A DNA stretch of 7,088 bases from Lysobacter_K sp038248955 (GCA_038248955.1 JBBRWW010000143.1:1-7088); one strand, 5' to 3'. Positions 1-6,737 are shown, counted from the stretch's first letter. The notes: generated by a model not told the origin, from the letters alone. A program made the numbers and translations.

Positions 1-1710
1 GCGTGTATTCGGTTGGCAGTCCTGGCGACGGCGCTGTCCCTCGTCGCCTGTGGCGGCGGCGGGAGCGGCGGAACGACGCCACCGCAGGTCCCGCCCACGC
101 CACCACCACCACCACCACCGCCGCCGCCGGCCGCCGATGCGCTGTACCTCGCGTCGGGGCCGTCGCCGTTCGCACCCAACTGCGACGGTGTGGCCGCCAA
201 CGGCAGCGTGTTCGTCAACGCCGAGGTCGAGCCCTATCTCGCCGTGAATCCGCTCGACAGCGGCAACGTGATCGGTGTGTGGCAGCAGGACCGCTGGTCG
301 AACGGCTCCGCACGGGGCCTGCTCAGCGCAGCCTCGTTCGATGGTGGCCAGACGTGGAGCCGGCAACCGCTGCCGTTCTCGCGCTGCGGCGGCGGCAACG
401 TCGGCAATGGCGGCGATTACGCGCGCGCGACCGACCCCTGGATCACGTTTTCGCCCGACGGCACGGCGCACGCGATGTCGCTGTCGACCAATGGCTCCTC
501 GTTCCAGCCCGGCTCGGCCAACGCGATGCTCGCCAGCCGCTCGACCGACCGCGGCCGCAGCTGGAGCGCCGCCGCCACGCTGATCATCGACGGTGGCGGC
601 TTCTTCAACGACAAGAACGCGATCACCGCCGATCCCAGCGACCCTGCGTTCGTCTATGCCGTGTGGGACCGCCTCGTTGCCGGAGATGCAGGAGGGCCGA
701 CCTACTTCGCGCGCACCCGCAACGGCGGCTTCACGTGGGAACCGGCACGTCCGATCTACGACCCGGGCCCGGCCAGCCAGACCATCGGCAACCTGATCGT
801 GGGGCTGCCCAACGGGGTGCTGGTCAACCTGTTCACCCAGATCGACCGCGCCGCCAACGGCACCACCAGCGCCCACTTGGACGTGATCCGATCAGGCGAC
901 AAGGGCCTGACGTGGTCGCCACCGAGCCGCATCGCCGCCCTGCTCGCGGTCGGCACGCGCGATCCGCAGAGCGGCGCCCCGGTACGCGACGGTGCGTTGC
1001 TCGCGCAGATTGCGGTCGCCAGCAACGGCCAACTGTTCGCGGTCTGGCAGGACGCGCGCTTCAACAACGGCGCGCTTGATGCCATTGCCATCGCACGTTC
1101 CACCGACGGCGGCGTGAGCTGGTCGGCGCCGACCCGGGTCAACGCGGTGGCCGGGGTCGCGGCTTTCACGCCCAGCGTTCACGTGCGCGCCGACGGCGTG
1201 GTCGGGGTCAGTTACTACGATTTCCGCAGCAATACCGCCGACCCGGCGACCCTGCCCACCGACTACTGGCTCGCTCGATCGGGCGATGGCGGCACGACGT
1301 GGACCGAAAGCCGCGTGTCCAGCCCGTTCGACCTCAGCACCGCGCCCAACGCCGATGGTCTTTTCCTTGGCGACTACCAGGCGCTCAAGAGCCGCGGCGC
1401 GGTGTTCGTGCCGTTCTTCGTCAAGACCACCAGTGGCGACGTCAATAACCGCACCGATGTCTTCGCCGCACCGGCAATGTCCGTGGCCAGCGCCGCGGCG
1501 CTGCCGCAGGGCGGGCCGCTCGCGGAGGCCAGTCGCGCGCAAGCCGTCGAACGCGCCGCGCCGTCGACGTTCGAGGTGACCGCGTCGCTGCAGCAGCGCG
1601 TGAGCGAGCAACTGGTGCGCAACATGCGGTCGCGCGTGCCGGGCTGGGGCCAGCAGACGATGCGTGTTCCCGCCGCGAAGCCGGCCCCGGAATCGCCGCA
1701 ACCGCGCTGA
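1..1710 (+). CDS. Sialidase-like Asp-box (BNR) beta-propeller lipoprotein, 5'-partial
   Basis: Probably an exported, lipid-anchored beta-propeller protein of the type usually labelled exo-alpha-sialidase or sialidase family protein; the substrate is unknown. The frame is open from base 1. A hydrophobic stretch leads to a lipobox (LVAC; Cys codon at 49-51), so the window starts inside the signal peptide and the true start lies just upstream. The in-frame TTG at 13 would remove the basic n-region and is unlikely. After the Cys come a Gly-rich spacer and a ten-proline linker (100-129). Six Asp boxes (S-x-D-x-G-x-T/S-W or close variants) follow, ending at Trp codons 355, 562, 736, 913, 1120 and 1300, as expected for a six-bladed sialidase fold. 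The third box is degenerate (Asn for Asp). I see no FRIP motif and did not identify a catalytic Arg triad, so sialidase activity is not shown. An Ala-rich, probably helical tail of about 80 residues follows the propeller. Family assignment is firm; enzymatic function is open. Confidence 0.88.
   Translation, partial: ACIRLAVLATALSLVACGGGGSGGTTPPQVPPTPPPPPPPPPPAADALYLASGPSPFAPNCDGVAANGSVFVNAEVEPYLAVNPLDSGNVIGVWQQDRWSNGSARGLLSAASFDGGQTWSRQPLPFSRCGGGNVGNGGDYARATDPWITFSPDGTAHAMSLSTNGSSFQPGSANAMLASRSTDRGRSWSAAATLIIDGGGFFNDKNAITADPSDPAFVYAVWDRLVAGDAGGPTYFARTRNGGFTWEPARPIYDPGPASQTIGNLIVGLPNGVLVNLFTQIDRAANGTTSAHLDVIRSGDKGLTWSPPSRIAALLAVGTRDPQSGAPVRDGALLAQIAVASNGQLFAVWQDARFNNGALDAIAIARSTDGGVSWSAPTRVNAVAGVAAFTPSVHVRADGVVGVSYYDFRSNTADPATLPTDYWLARSGDGGTTWTESRVSSPFDLSTAPNADGLFLGDYQALKSRGAVFVPFFVKTTSGDVNNRTDVFAAPAMSVASAAALPQGGPLAEASRAQAVERAAPSTFEVTASLQQRVSEQLVRNMRSRVPGWGQQTMRVPAAKPAPESPQPR
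100..129 (+). repeat. CCA/CCG trinucleotide repeat encoding ten prolines
   Basis: Six CCA codons followed by four CCG codons give an uninterrupted run of ten prolines between the lipidated N-terminus and the propeller. Two more Pro-Pro pairs lie just upstream. The run likely forms a stiff polyproline II spacer holding the propeller away from the membrane. Changes in repeat number would keep the frame and only alter linker length. Confidence 0.9.
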
Positions 1711-1749
1711 CGTGCTGGCGGCGGTGCATGTCGCATTCAACGCGCCGCG

Positions 1750-1774
1750 GGGGCGGTTTGCACCAAACCGTCCC
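1750..1774. terminator. Hairpin between convergent genes, possible bidirectional terminator
   Basis: A seven-base perfect stem (1754-1760 with 1764-1770) closes over a three-base loop and extends by one G-T pair and three G-C pairs to 1750/1774. It lies 40 bases past the stop of the propeller gene and 34 bases past the stop of the minus-strand DUF6630-like gene. There is no T-run on either side, so it is not a canonical intrinsic terminator; it could be a terminator working with Rho or a 3'-end stabiliser. Confidence 0.45.
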
Positions 1775-1807
1775 GGCCACCGCAGCCGATCGGCACGCTG
1801 CGAACGC

Positions 1808-2383
1808 TTAAAACGCGTCGCTACCCGCACGTAGCTCGATCCCCAGCGCCGCGGCGACCACCTGCATCGCCTCGTCGTCGCGGCTCAGGGTGATCCAGCC
1901 GGCATGCGCGTCGCGGCCGTCGGCGCCGCCGGCGGCATTCCACGTCCACAGCGTGTAATGGTATTCGCGCAATCGGTCGTAAGCGGTCGCCATCAGCGCG
2001 GGCACGTCGGTGGCGGCCAGGAACTCGTCGTCGGTGGGGTCTTCGACGCCCCACTCGATCCGCAGGTTCCAGCGCGCGGCCAGTTCGGTCACGCTGTCGA
2101 CCAGCGATTGCCGGTCTTCGGCGTCGACGAAGAAGCCCGAACGCCAGTCGATCACGTCCTTGAGCAACCATACCGGCTGGTCATCGTCCCCATCCGCTTC
2201 GGCCAGCGCCTCGCGGTAGCCCGCGAACTGCTGCAGCGCGGTGTCCTCGTCGCCGGGATTGATCAGCAGCAGCAACTGCCAGACCAGCGCCTCGGTGGTG
2301 TCGTCCTCGTCGACGTCCATGCCCGGATCGAAGCCGTTGGCAAAGTTGTCGTCGGGATCGAATTCATCGTCGTGTGGGGTCAT
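1808..2383 (-). CDS. Small acidic DUF6630-like protein of unknown function
   Basis: A 191-residue soluble protein with no signal peptide or membrane segment. The first 28 residues are very acidic (12 Asp/Glu). A hydrophobic helix around residues 33-41 is followed by an alpha/beta-looking body with conserved-looking Trp and Asp patches: VIDWRSGF (77-84), RWNLRIEWG (104-112), TDVPALMATAYDRLRE (125-140), LWTWN (145-149) and AGWITLSRDDE (161-171). From memory this matches proteins labelled DUF6630 in Xanthomonadaceae; I could not run a domain search. No biochemical role is known to me. I chose the ATG at 2383 because the sequence before it is Arg/Pro-rich and unlike the rest; the frame also opens at a GTG at 2425, and neither start has a clear Shine-Dalgarno sequence. 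A GATAAT hexamer on the minus strand (2437-2442) could be a -10 element, but I see no matching -35. The transporter gene ends 99 bases upstream on the same strand, so read-through is possible. Confidence 0.8.
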   Translation of the reverse strand: MTPHDDEFDPDDNFANGFDPGMDVDEDDTTEALVWQLLLLINPGDEDTALQQFAGYREALAEADGDDDQPVWLLKDVIDWRSGFFVDAEDRQSLVDSVTELAARWNLRIEWGVEDPTDDEFLAATDVPALMATAYDRLREYHYTLWTWNAAGGADGRDAHAGWITLSRDDEAMQVVAAALGIELRAGSDAF

Positions 2384-2482
2384 CGGCGTGGTCGCGTAGC
2401 GGTGGGAGCGGGGGCAAGGATGCACCCGCGGCCGGCATTATCCGCCGCCCGGTGGATCATGGCGCGGAGCACCCTGGTGGTT

Positions 2483-4375
2483 TCATGATGGCAATGCGTC
2501 TTCTGGCTCGTCATCGGGCGACTCCTGCTGTTGCAGCCGCCACATCTGCGCGTAGTGGCCGTTGCCGGCCAACAGTTGCGCGTGGCTGCCACGCTCGACG
2601 ATCCGGCCGCTGTCCATGACCAGGATCTCGTCGGCGTCCATCACCGTGGACAGCCGGTGGGCGATCACCAGGGTGGTGCGGCCGACGGCGATGCGATCGA
2701 GCTCGGCCTGGATCGAGCGCTCGGACTTGGAATCCAGCGCCGAGGTCGCTTCGTCGAAGATCAGGATCGCGGGATTCTTCAGCAGCGCCCGCGCGATCGC
2801 GACGCGCTGTTTCTCGCCGCCGCTGAGTTTGAGCCCGCGCTCGCCTACCGCCGACTCGTAGCCGTCGGGCAGCGACACGATCAAGTCATGGATGTGCGCG
2901 GCGCGCGCGGCCTGCTCGACCTCCGCGCGGCTCGCGCCCGGCCGGCCGTACAGGATGTTGTAGTAGATGCTGTCGTTGAACAGCACGGTGTCCTGCGGCA
3001 CGATCGCGATCGCGCCGCGCACCGACGCCTGGCGGTAGTCGCGGATGTCGCGGGGGATGTCGCCCCCGGGGGTACTGGGATCGGAAATCACGATACGGCC
3101 GCCATCGACATCGTAGAAGCGGTACAGCAGCCGTGCCAGGGTCGACTTGCCCGACCCCGAGTGCCCGACCACCGCAACCGTGCCGCCCGGCGGAATCGTG
3201 AAGCTCAGGTCCTGCAGGATGCGCCGGCGCGGGTCGTAGCCGAACTGGACGTGCTCGAACGCAACCCGCGGCCGGAAGGCCTGCAATTCGATCGCTCCCG
3301 GCCGGTCCTGCACGTCCTGGCGCTCGTCGAGCAGCCCGAACAGCCGTTCCAGGTTGGTGAACGCCTGTTTCACCTCCCGGTACATCATGCCGAGCATGTT
3401 CAGCGGCGCCGACAGCTGCAGCAGGTAGGCATTGACCAGCACCAGGTCGCCGATCGTCATCGTGCCGGCGACCACGCCCGCCGACGCGCGCCACATCATC
3501 GCGGTGACGCCGAGCGCGACGATCGCGGTCTGGCCGAGGTTGAGCACCGCCAGGGTCTTGCGGCTCATGACCTGGGCGTTTTCGAGCTGGACAAGGTCTT
3601 CGTCGTAGCGGCGCGCCTCGTGCTCCTCGTTGCCGAAGTACTTGACGGTCTCGTAGTTGAGCAGCGCATCGACGGCGCGCTCGTTGGCGTGGGTGTTGGC
3701 CTCCACGGCCGCGCGGTAATAGCGCGTTCGCCATTCGGTGATCGTGAACGTGAAGGCCATGAACGCGGCCAGCGTCGCCAAGGTGATCGCGGCGAAACCC
3801 CAGTCGTACTTCCATGCCAGCACCGTGGTGACCAGCGCGACCTCGAGGATCGTCGGCACGATCGTATAGAGGGTCCAATCGAGCAGGTCCGAAATCGCGC
3901 TGCCGCCGCGCTCCACATCGCGGGCGACACCGCCGGTGCGGCGGGCGAGATGGAAACGCAGGCTCAGTGCATGCAGGTGGCGGAACACCTGCAGCGTCAC
4001 CCGTCGCGATACCCGCGCCATCACCCGTGCGAACACGACCTGGCGCAGTTCGGTGAACAGCGTCACCGACAGCCGCGAAGCGCCATACGCGACCAGCAGC
4101 GCCACTGGCAACACGAGCAGGGTCGGGGCGACGTTGAGGCCGTCGACCAGGCGCTTGAGCACCAGCGGGACGGTCAGGTTGGCCAGCTTGCCCGCAACCA
4201 CCAGCGCGAGCGCGAGCGCGATGCGTCCCGTGAACGGTTTCAGGAACGGCAACAGGTCGCGCACCACCTGCCCTTCGCTGCGGGCGCTGGCGGCGCGAGC
4301 GACTGGAGCGTTGCCGTCACCTGGGTTGGCGGCAAGCAGGGGCGGGTCGGGCACGGATGGGCTGGGTCGGGTCAT
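2483..4375 (-). CDS. Atm1/ABCB7-type ABC exporter (fused permease and ATPase half-transporter)
   Basis: A 630-residue half-transporter expected to work as a homodimer in the inner membrane, coupling ATP hydrolysis to export. In the Atm1/ABCB7/HMT1 family the cargo is glutathione-based (GSSG, glutathione-metal or sulfur-containing conjugates), linking it to Fe-S or heavy-metal homeostasis. The permease part has about six hydrophobic segments (near 51-77, 83-107, 172-188, 193-212, 280-296 and 299-323). The stretch NYETVKYFGNE (240-250) in the intracellular loop is the feature that places it with Atm1 rather than MsbA. The ATPase domain is complete: Walker A GHSGSGKST (404-412), Q-loop Gln461, signature LSGGE (517-521), Walker B ending in Asp541-Glu542, D-loop SALD (545-548) and H-loop His573. 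Length is normal for the family. The C-terminus carries a short acidic tail. The ATG at 4375 has no strong ribosome site; the first 30 or so residues are Pro/Ala-rich and weakly constrained, so a slightly later start is possible. It is divergent from the FAS1 gene. The exact substrate cannot be read from sequence. Confidence 0.93.
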   Translation of the reverse strand: MTRPSPSVPDPPLLAANPGDGNAPVARAASARSEGQVVRDLLPFLKPFTGRIALALALVVAGKLANLTVPLVLKRLVDGLNVAPTLLVLPVALLVAYGASRLSVTLFTELRQVVFARVMARVSRRVTLQVFRHLHALSLRFHLARRTGGVARDVERGGSAISDLLDWTLYTIVPTILEVALVTTVLAWKYDWGFAAITLATLAAFMAFTFTITEWRTRYYRAAVEANTHANERAVDALLNYETVKYFGNEEHEARRYDEDLVQLENAQVMSRKTLAVLNLGQTAIVALGVTAMMWRASAGVVAGTMTIGDLVLVNAYLLQLSAPLNMLGMMYREVKQAFTNLERLFGLLDERQDVQDRPGAIELQAFRPRVAFEHVQFGYDPRRRILQDLSFTIPPGGTVAVVGHSGSGKSTLARLLYRFYDVDGGRIVISDPSTPGGDIPRDIRDYRQASVRGAIAIVPQDTVLFNDSIYYNILYGRPGASRAEVEQAARAAHIHDLIVSLPDGYESAVGERGLKLSGGEKQRVAIARALLKNPAILIFDEATSALDSKSERSIQAELDRIAVGRTTLVIAHRLSTVMDADEILVMDSGRIVERGSHAQLLAGNGHYAQMWRLQQQESPDDEPEDALPS

Positions 4376-4581
4376 GGGCAGGATGTGGTGCCGCAGTGCG
4401 GTGGTTGCAACGCGGCCCGTGGCGCGTCGCCGCAGGCCGCCCCGGAGGCGTGTCGGCGGGGGCTGGATGGTGCAAGCCAGTCGTTCACAACCCGTGACGC
4501 ATCCGGCGGGGCATCACCACCGTATATGAACGCGTGCTGCTGCCAAATGGCGGCTTCCGCCCACCTGAAAAGGACTCAACG
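4376..4581. promoter_or_regulatory. Divergent intergenic region expected to hold promoters for both neighbours
   Basis: These 206 bases separate two divergent genes, so at least two promoters should lie here. A TATATG hexamer (4523-4528) is a possible -10 for the FAS1 gene but has no good -35 at the right distance; a TTCACA hexamer (4484-4489) sits too far upstream. A small inverted repeat, TCAC-N5-GTGA with flanking CG pairs (4482-4499), could be an operator, but the half sites point opposite to a CRP/FNR site. No transcription start can be fixed by eye. Confidence 0.4.
4568..4574 (+). promoter_or_regulatory. Ribosome binding site of the FAS1 lipoprotein gene
   Basis: AAAAGGA lies seven bases before the ATG at 4582. 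It decides the start: an upstream in-frame ATG at 4534 has no such site and would put 16 polar residues in front of a complete lipoprotein signal peptide. Confidence 0.75.
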
Positions 4582-5214
4582 ATGAAGACCACCCTGCTCG
4601 CCCTTGCCCTGACCTCCACGCTGGCGTTGTCCGCCTGCTCCAAGCCTGAGACCCCGGCCACTCCCGAGCCCATGGTCGCAACGCCGGAGATGCTGGCTGC
4701 CGCCATGCCCGACACCGCGCCCGCCATGGCCGCCGAGAATCCGATGGTCGGCGGTGCGGCAATGATGGCCGACAGGGACATCATCGACAACGCGATGAAC
4801 TCCAAGGACCACACCACCCTGGTGGCCGCGATCAAGGCCGCCGACCTGGTCGACACGCTCAAGGGCCCGGGCCCGTTCACCGTGTTCGCGCCGACCAATG
4901 CCGCATTCGATGCGCTGCCGGCCGGCACCGTCGATGGCCTCCTGAAGCCCGACAAGAAGGCTGACCTGACCAAGGTGCTGACCTACCACGTGGTGCCGGG
5001 CAAGCTCGACGCCGCCGCACTGATGGCGCAGATCACCGCCGGGGGCGGCAAGGCGATGCTCAAGACGGTGCAGGGCGAGAACCTGACCGCGACCACGATG
5101 GATGGCGGCGTCATGCTGACCGACGCCAAGGGCAACAGCGCCATGGTGACCACCGCCGACGTGATGCAGAGCAACGGCGTGATCCACGTGATTGACAAGG
5201 TGCTGATGCCGTAA
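4582..5214 (+). CDS. FAS1 (fasciclin) domain lipoprotein
   Basis: A 210-residue exported lipoprotein with a single FAS1 domain. The signal peptide (residues 1-18, Lys2, hydrophobic core, lipobox LSAC with Cys19) predicts lipid anchoring; Ser at +2 would favour outer-membrane sorting under the E. coli Lol rule. Residues 20-62 form a low-complexity Pro/Ala/Met linker with seven methionines between 31 and 62. The FAS1 domain occupies about 66-210 and shows the two hallmark blocks: FTVFAPTNAAFDAL (99-112, H1) and SNGVIHVIDKVLMP (197-210, H2), with the central YHVV at 135-138. FAS1 domains generally mediate adhesion or protein/carbohydrate contacts; the partner here is unknown. The gene is flanked by a divergent transporter gene and an intrinsic terminator 30 bases after its stop, so it is probably a single-gene transcript. 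Family call is secure; role is not. Confidence 0.93.
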   Translation: MKTTLLALALTSTLALSACSKPETPATPEPMVATPEMLAAAMPDTAPAMAAENPMVGGAAMMADRDIIDNAMNSKDHTTLVAAIKAADLVDTLKGPGPFTVFAPTNAAFDALPAGTVDGLLKPDKKADLTKVLTYHVVPGKLDAAALMAQITAGGGKAMLKTVQGENLTATTMDGGVMLTDAKGNSAMVTTADVMQSNGVIHVIDKVLMP

Positions 5215-5244
5215 GTTTCCTCGTCGCTCCTTACGGCACCCCAC

Positions 5245-5275
5245 GGGGGACGGCTTAGGCCGTCCTCCTTTTTTT
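5245..5275 (+). terminator. Rho-independent terminator of the FAS1 gene
   Basis: A ten-pair stem (5245-5254 with 5259-5268, one G-T pair) closes over the loop TTAG and is followed directly by seven T residues (5269-5275). It starts 30 bases after the FAS1 stop codon and isolates that gene from the downstream DUF3297 gene. Confidence 0.93.
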
Positions 5276-5444
5276 GCCCGGACGTCTGCGGCGGACCGGG
5301 CCGCCGCGACCTCCACGCCCAGCCTGCGCACCTCACCGTGGGCCTGGACGGCGACATGTGCCCCGAACCGCACATCGTGCCTCCGGTCCGGCTTATCCTC
5401 CAGCCGAGCATTCCCGTCCGCCACTACCACCTGAAGCCCAGACG
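5276..5444 (+). other. Spacer upstream of the DUF3297 gene
   Basis: These 169 bases follow the FAS1 terminator and must contain the promoter of the next gene, since the terminator should block read-through. A perfect seven-base inverted repeat with a six-base loop (5288-5294 with 5301-5307) is visible but could be chance in such GC-rich DNA. I see no convincing -35/-10 pair. Confidence 0.35.
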
Positions 5445-5696
5445 ATGACCGATACCCCGCCCGACCGCCTTGCCACCGATCCCAAGAGCAGGTTCTACCA
5501 AGCCGAATTGTTCGAGCGCGGCATCGGCATCCGCTTCAACGGCGAAGAAAAGACCAACGTCGAGGAATACTGCGTCAGCGAAGGCTGGGTGCGCCTGCCG
5601 GTCGGCAAATCGCTTGACCGCCGCGGCCAGCCGATGACGATCAAGGTCAAGGGCACCGTCGAACCGTACTTCATCGACACCGCCCCCAAGGGCTGA
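5445..5696 (+). CDS. DUF3297 family small protein
   Basis: An 83-residue soluble protein of unknown function. It fits DUF3297 as I know it in Proteobacteria: an opening TPPDRLATDPKS (4-15), then FERGIGIRFNGEEKTNVEEY (23-42), CVSEGWVRL (43-51), and a basic region followed by KGTVEPYF (69-76) near the end. The family is compact, and this protein covers it end to end. There is one Cys (43) and no membrane segment or signal peptide. The frame is open further upstream to 5274, but that part is Arg/Pro-rich, overlaps the terminator T-run and is not conserved-looking, so I start at the ATG at 5445, where the typical MTDTPPDRLA begins. The ribosome site is weak (GAAG, about nine bases upstream). The gene stands alone, with a terminator before it and a convergent gene after it. 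Confidence 0.9.
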   Translation: MTDTPPDRLATDPKSRFYQAELFERGIGIRFNGEEKTNVEEYCVSEGWVRLPVGKSLDRRGQPMTIKVKGTVEPYFIDTAPKG

Positions 5697-5899
5697 AGGA
5701 CGTCGGCAAGCAACGTGAGAATGCGGGCGTTGTCGAAGTGGAACACCACTACATTTCAGCCCAGCACCCAACCGGTTTCGGCTTGAATGCATTGCCAGGG
5801 CGTCGGCGTTCATCCCCGCGCCCAGCAGCCGTCCCGATACGATGCGACTGAGCATCCGGCTGCCGCCTGCCAACCGGTCGCGCCATACAGCGGTCGGTC
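5697..5899. other. Convergent intergenic region, no gene identified
   Basis: These 203 bases lie between the converging DUF3297 and EAL genes. Frames here are shadows or run-ons with no recognisable protein. There are only short, weak inverted repeats (for example GTGG-AACA-CCAC) and no T-run terminator for either gene, although one would be expected. Confidence 0.5.
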
Positions 5900-6730
5900 T
5901 CAGTGGGCTCCGAGCGGTTCGGCGTCCGGCGCGGGCTCGCGTTCGATCAATTCCCACAGCGCCGCGTCGACCGTGGGCAGTGCCTCGAGTGCCGGACGGG
6001 CGAACAGGTAGCCCTGGAACAGGGTGATCCCCTTGCGGCGCAGCGTCCGGTATTCCGCCGCCGTCTCGACGCCCTCGGCGAGGATCTCGCAACCCAGCTC
6101 GCGGCACGTGGTGATGATGCCGGCGACGATCGAGCGGCGGACGCTGTGGCGGTCGATGTCGCGGATCAGCGCCATGTCGAGCTTGACGATGTCGGGCTGG
6201 AACTCCGCCAGCAGGTTGAGCCCGGCGTAGCCGGCGCCGAAATCGTCGATCGCGGTCATGAAGCCGCGGCGCTGGTAGTCGTCAACGATCCGCACCAGGT
6301 GCGCCGTGTCGCGGATGCGCTCGGACTCGGTCACCTCGAAGATCAGGCGCTCGGTATCGAAGCCGCACCGTGCGGCAGCCGCCAGCGTCAGGCGGATGCA
6401 GGTCGCCGGCTCATACACCGCGTTGGGGTTGAAGTTGATCGACAGCCGCGCCTGCATCCCGAGTTCCGCCGCCGTTGCGATCGCCTTGACCCGGCAGGTC
6501 TGGTCGAACCGGTAGAGCTGCTCGGGACGCACCCGGCCGATCACCTCGCCGGCGCCCTCCCCATCCATCCCGCGCACCAGCGCCTCATAGGCGTACACCG
6601 TCCGGGTGACGCTGTCGACGATCGGCTGGAACGCCATGCGCACCTCGAAGTCGAGCACGTCGTCGCCCTGGCAGTTTGCACACGGGTGCGGATTGCCGCC
6701 GACTTCGCCGAAGAACGCCTTCAGGAACAT
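5900..6730 (-). CDS. Stand-alone EAL-domain c-di-GMP phosphodiesterase with N-terminal CxxC
   Basis: A 276-residue cytoplasmic protein predicted to hydrolyse c-di-GMP to pGpG, lowering the signal that promotes biofilm over motility. The EAL domain fills about residues 30-250. Active-site positions are all present: Glu49 in EAL, Asn99, Glu132, Asp162-Asp163 in DDFGAG, Lys183, Glu219 in AEGVE and Gln239 in FQGY. Spacing from Glu132 to Gln239 matches that of the well-studied enzyme RocR, and the loop-6 stabilising glutamate is kept (Glu135), so an active enzyme is likely. There is no GGDEF, PAS, BLUF or membrane segment; the only extra part is a roughly 30-residue N-terminus holding Cys17-x-x-Cys20 (CANC), which may bind a metal or respond to redox. 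The ATG at 6730 is supported by a ribosome site. The C-terminus ends in a short Pro/Glu-rich tail. The gene converges on the DUF3297 gene and appears to be transcribed alone. Confidence 0.93.
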   Translation of the reverse strand: MFLKAFFGEVGGNPHPCANCQGDDVLDFEVRMAFQPIVDSVTRTVYAYEALVRGMDGEGAGEVIGRVRPEQLYRFDQTCRVKAIATAAELGMQARLSINFNPNAVYEPATCIRLTLAAAARCGFDTERLIFEVTESERIRDTAHLVRIVDDYQRRGFMTAIDDFGAGYAGLNLLAEFQPDIVKLDMALIRDIDRHSVRRSIVAGIITTCRELGCEILAEGVETAAEYRTLRRKGITLFQGYLFARPALEALPTVDAALWELIEREPAPDAEPLGAH

Positions 6731-6737
6731 GCACTGG

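Noticed and set aside
3..1079. A 358-codon plus-strand ORF in another frame of the propeller gene
   Set aside because: Extreme Arg content and no domain; it is a frame shadow of the lipoprotein gene.
892..1830. A 312-codon minus-strand ORF antisense to the propeller gene
   Set aside because: Low-complexity Arg/Ala-rich translation with no motif, and fully covered by a gene with six clear Asp boxes.
4482..4499. TCAC-N5-GTGA inverted repeat considered as a CRP/FNR-type operator
   Set aside because: A CRP site has GTGA before TCAC with a six-base gap; here the half sites are in the opposite order with a five-base gap.
2531..4585. A 684-codon plus-strand ORF lying antisense to the ABC exporter, ending in a TGA that overlaps the ATG of the FAS1 gene (ATGA)
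   Set aside because: The translation is rich in Arg, His, Gln and Asp without any recognisable domain, while the opposite strand encodes a complete ABC transporter. Long antisense ORFs are expected in high-GC DNA because stop codons are rare; the ATGA overlap is coincidental.
4576..5430. A 284-codon minus-strand ORF over the FAS1 gene
   Set aside because: His/Gly/Arg-rich shadow that also crosses an obvious plus-strand intrinsic terminator.
5274..5444. N-terminal extension of the DUF3297 ORF
   Set aside because: It begins inside the terminator T-run, is Arg/Pro-rich, and the family typically begins at the MTDTPPDRLA start used here.
5424..6107. A 227-codon minus-strand ORF bridging the EAL 3' end, the spacer and the DUF3297 gene
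   Set aside because: It is a frame shadow of two well-supported genes; the spacer part shows no recognisable protein.
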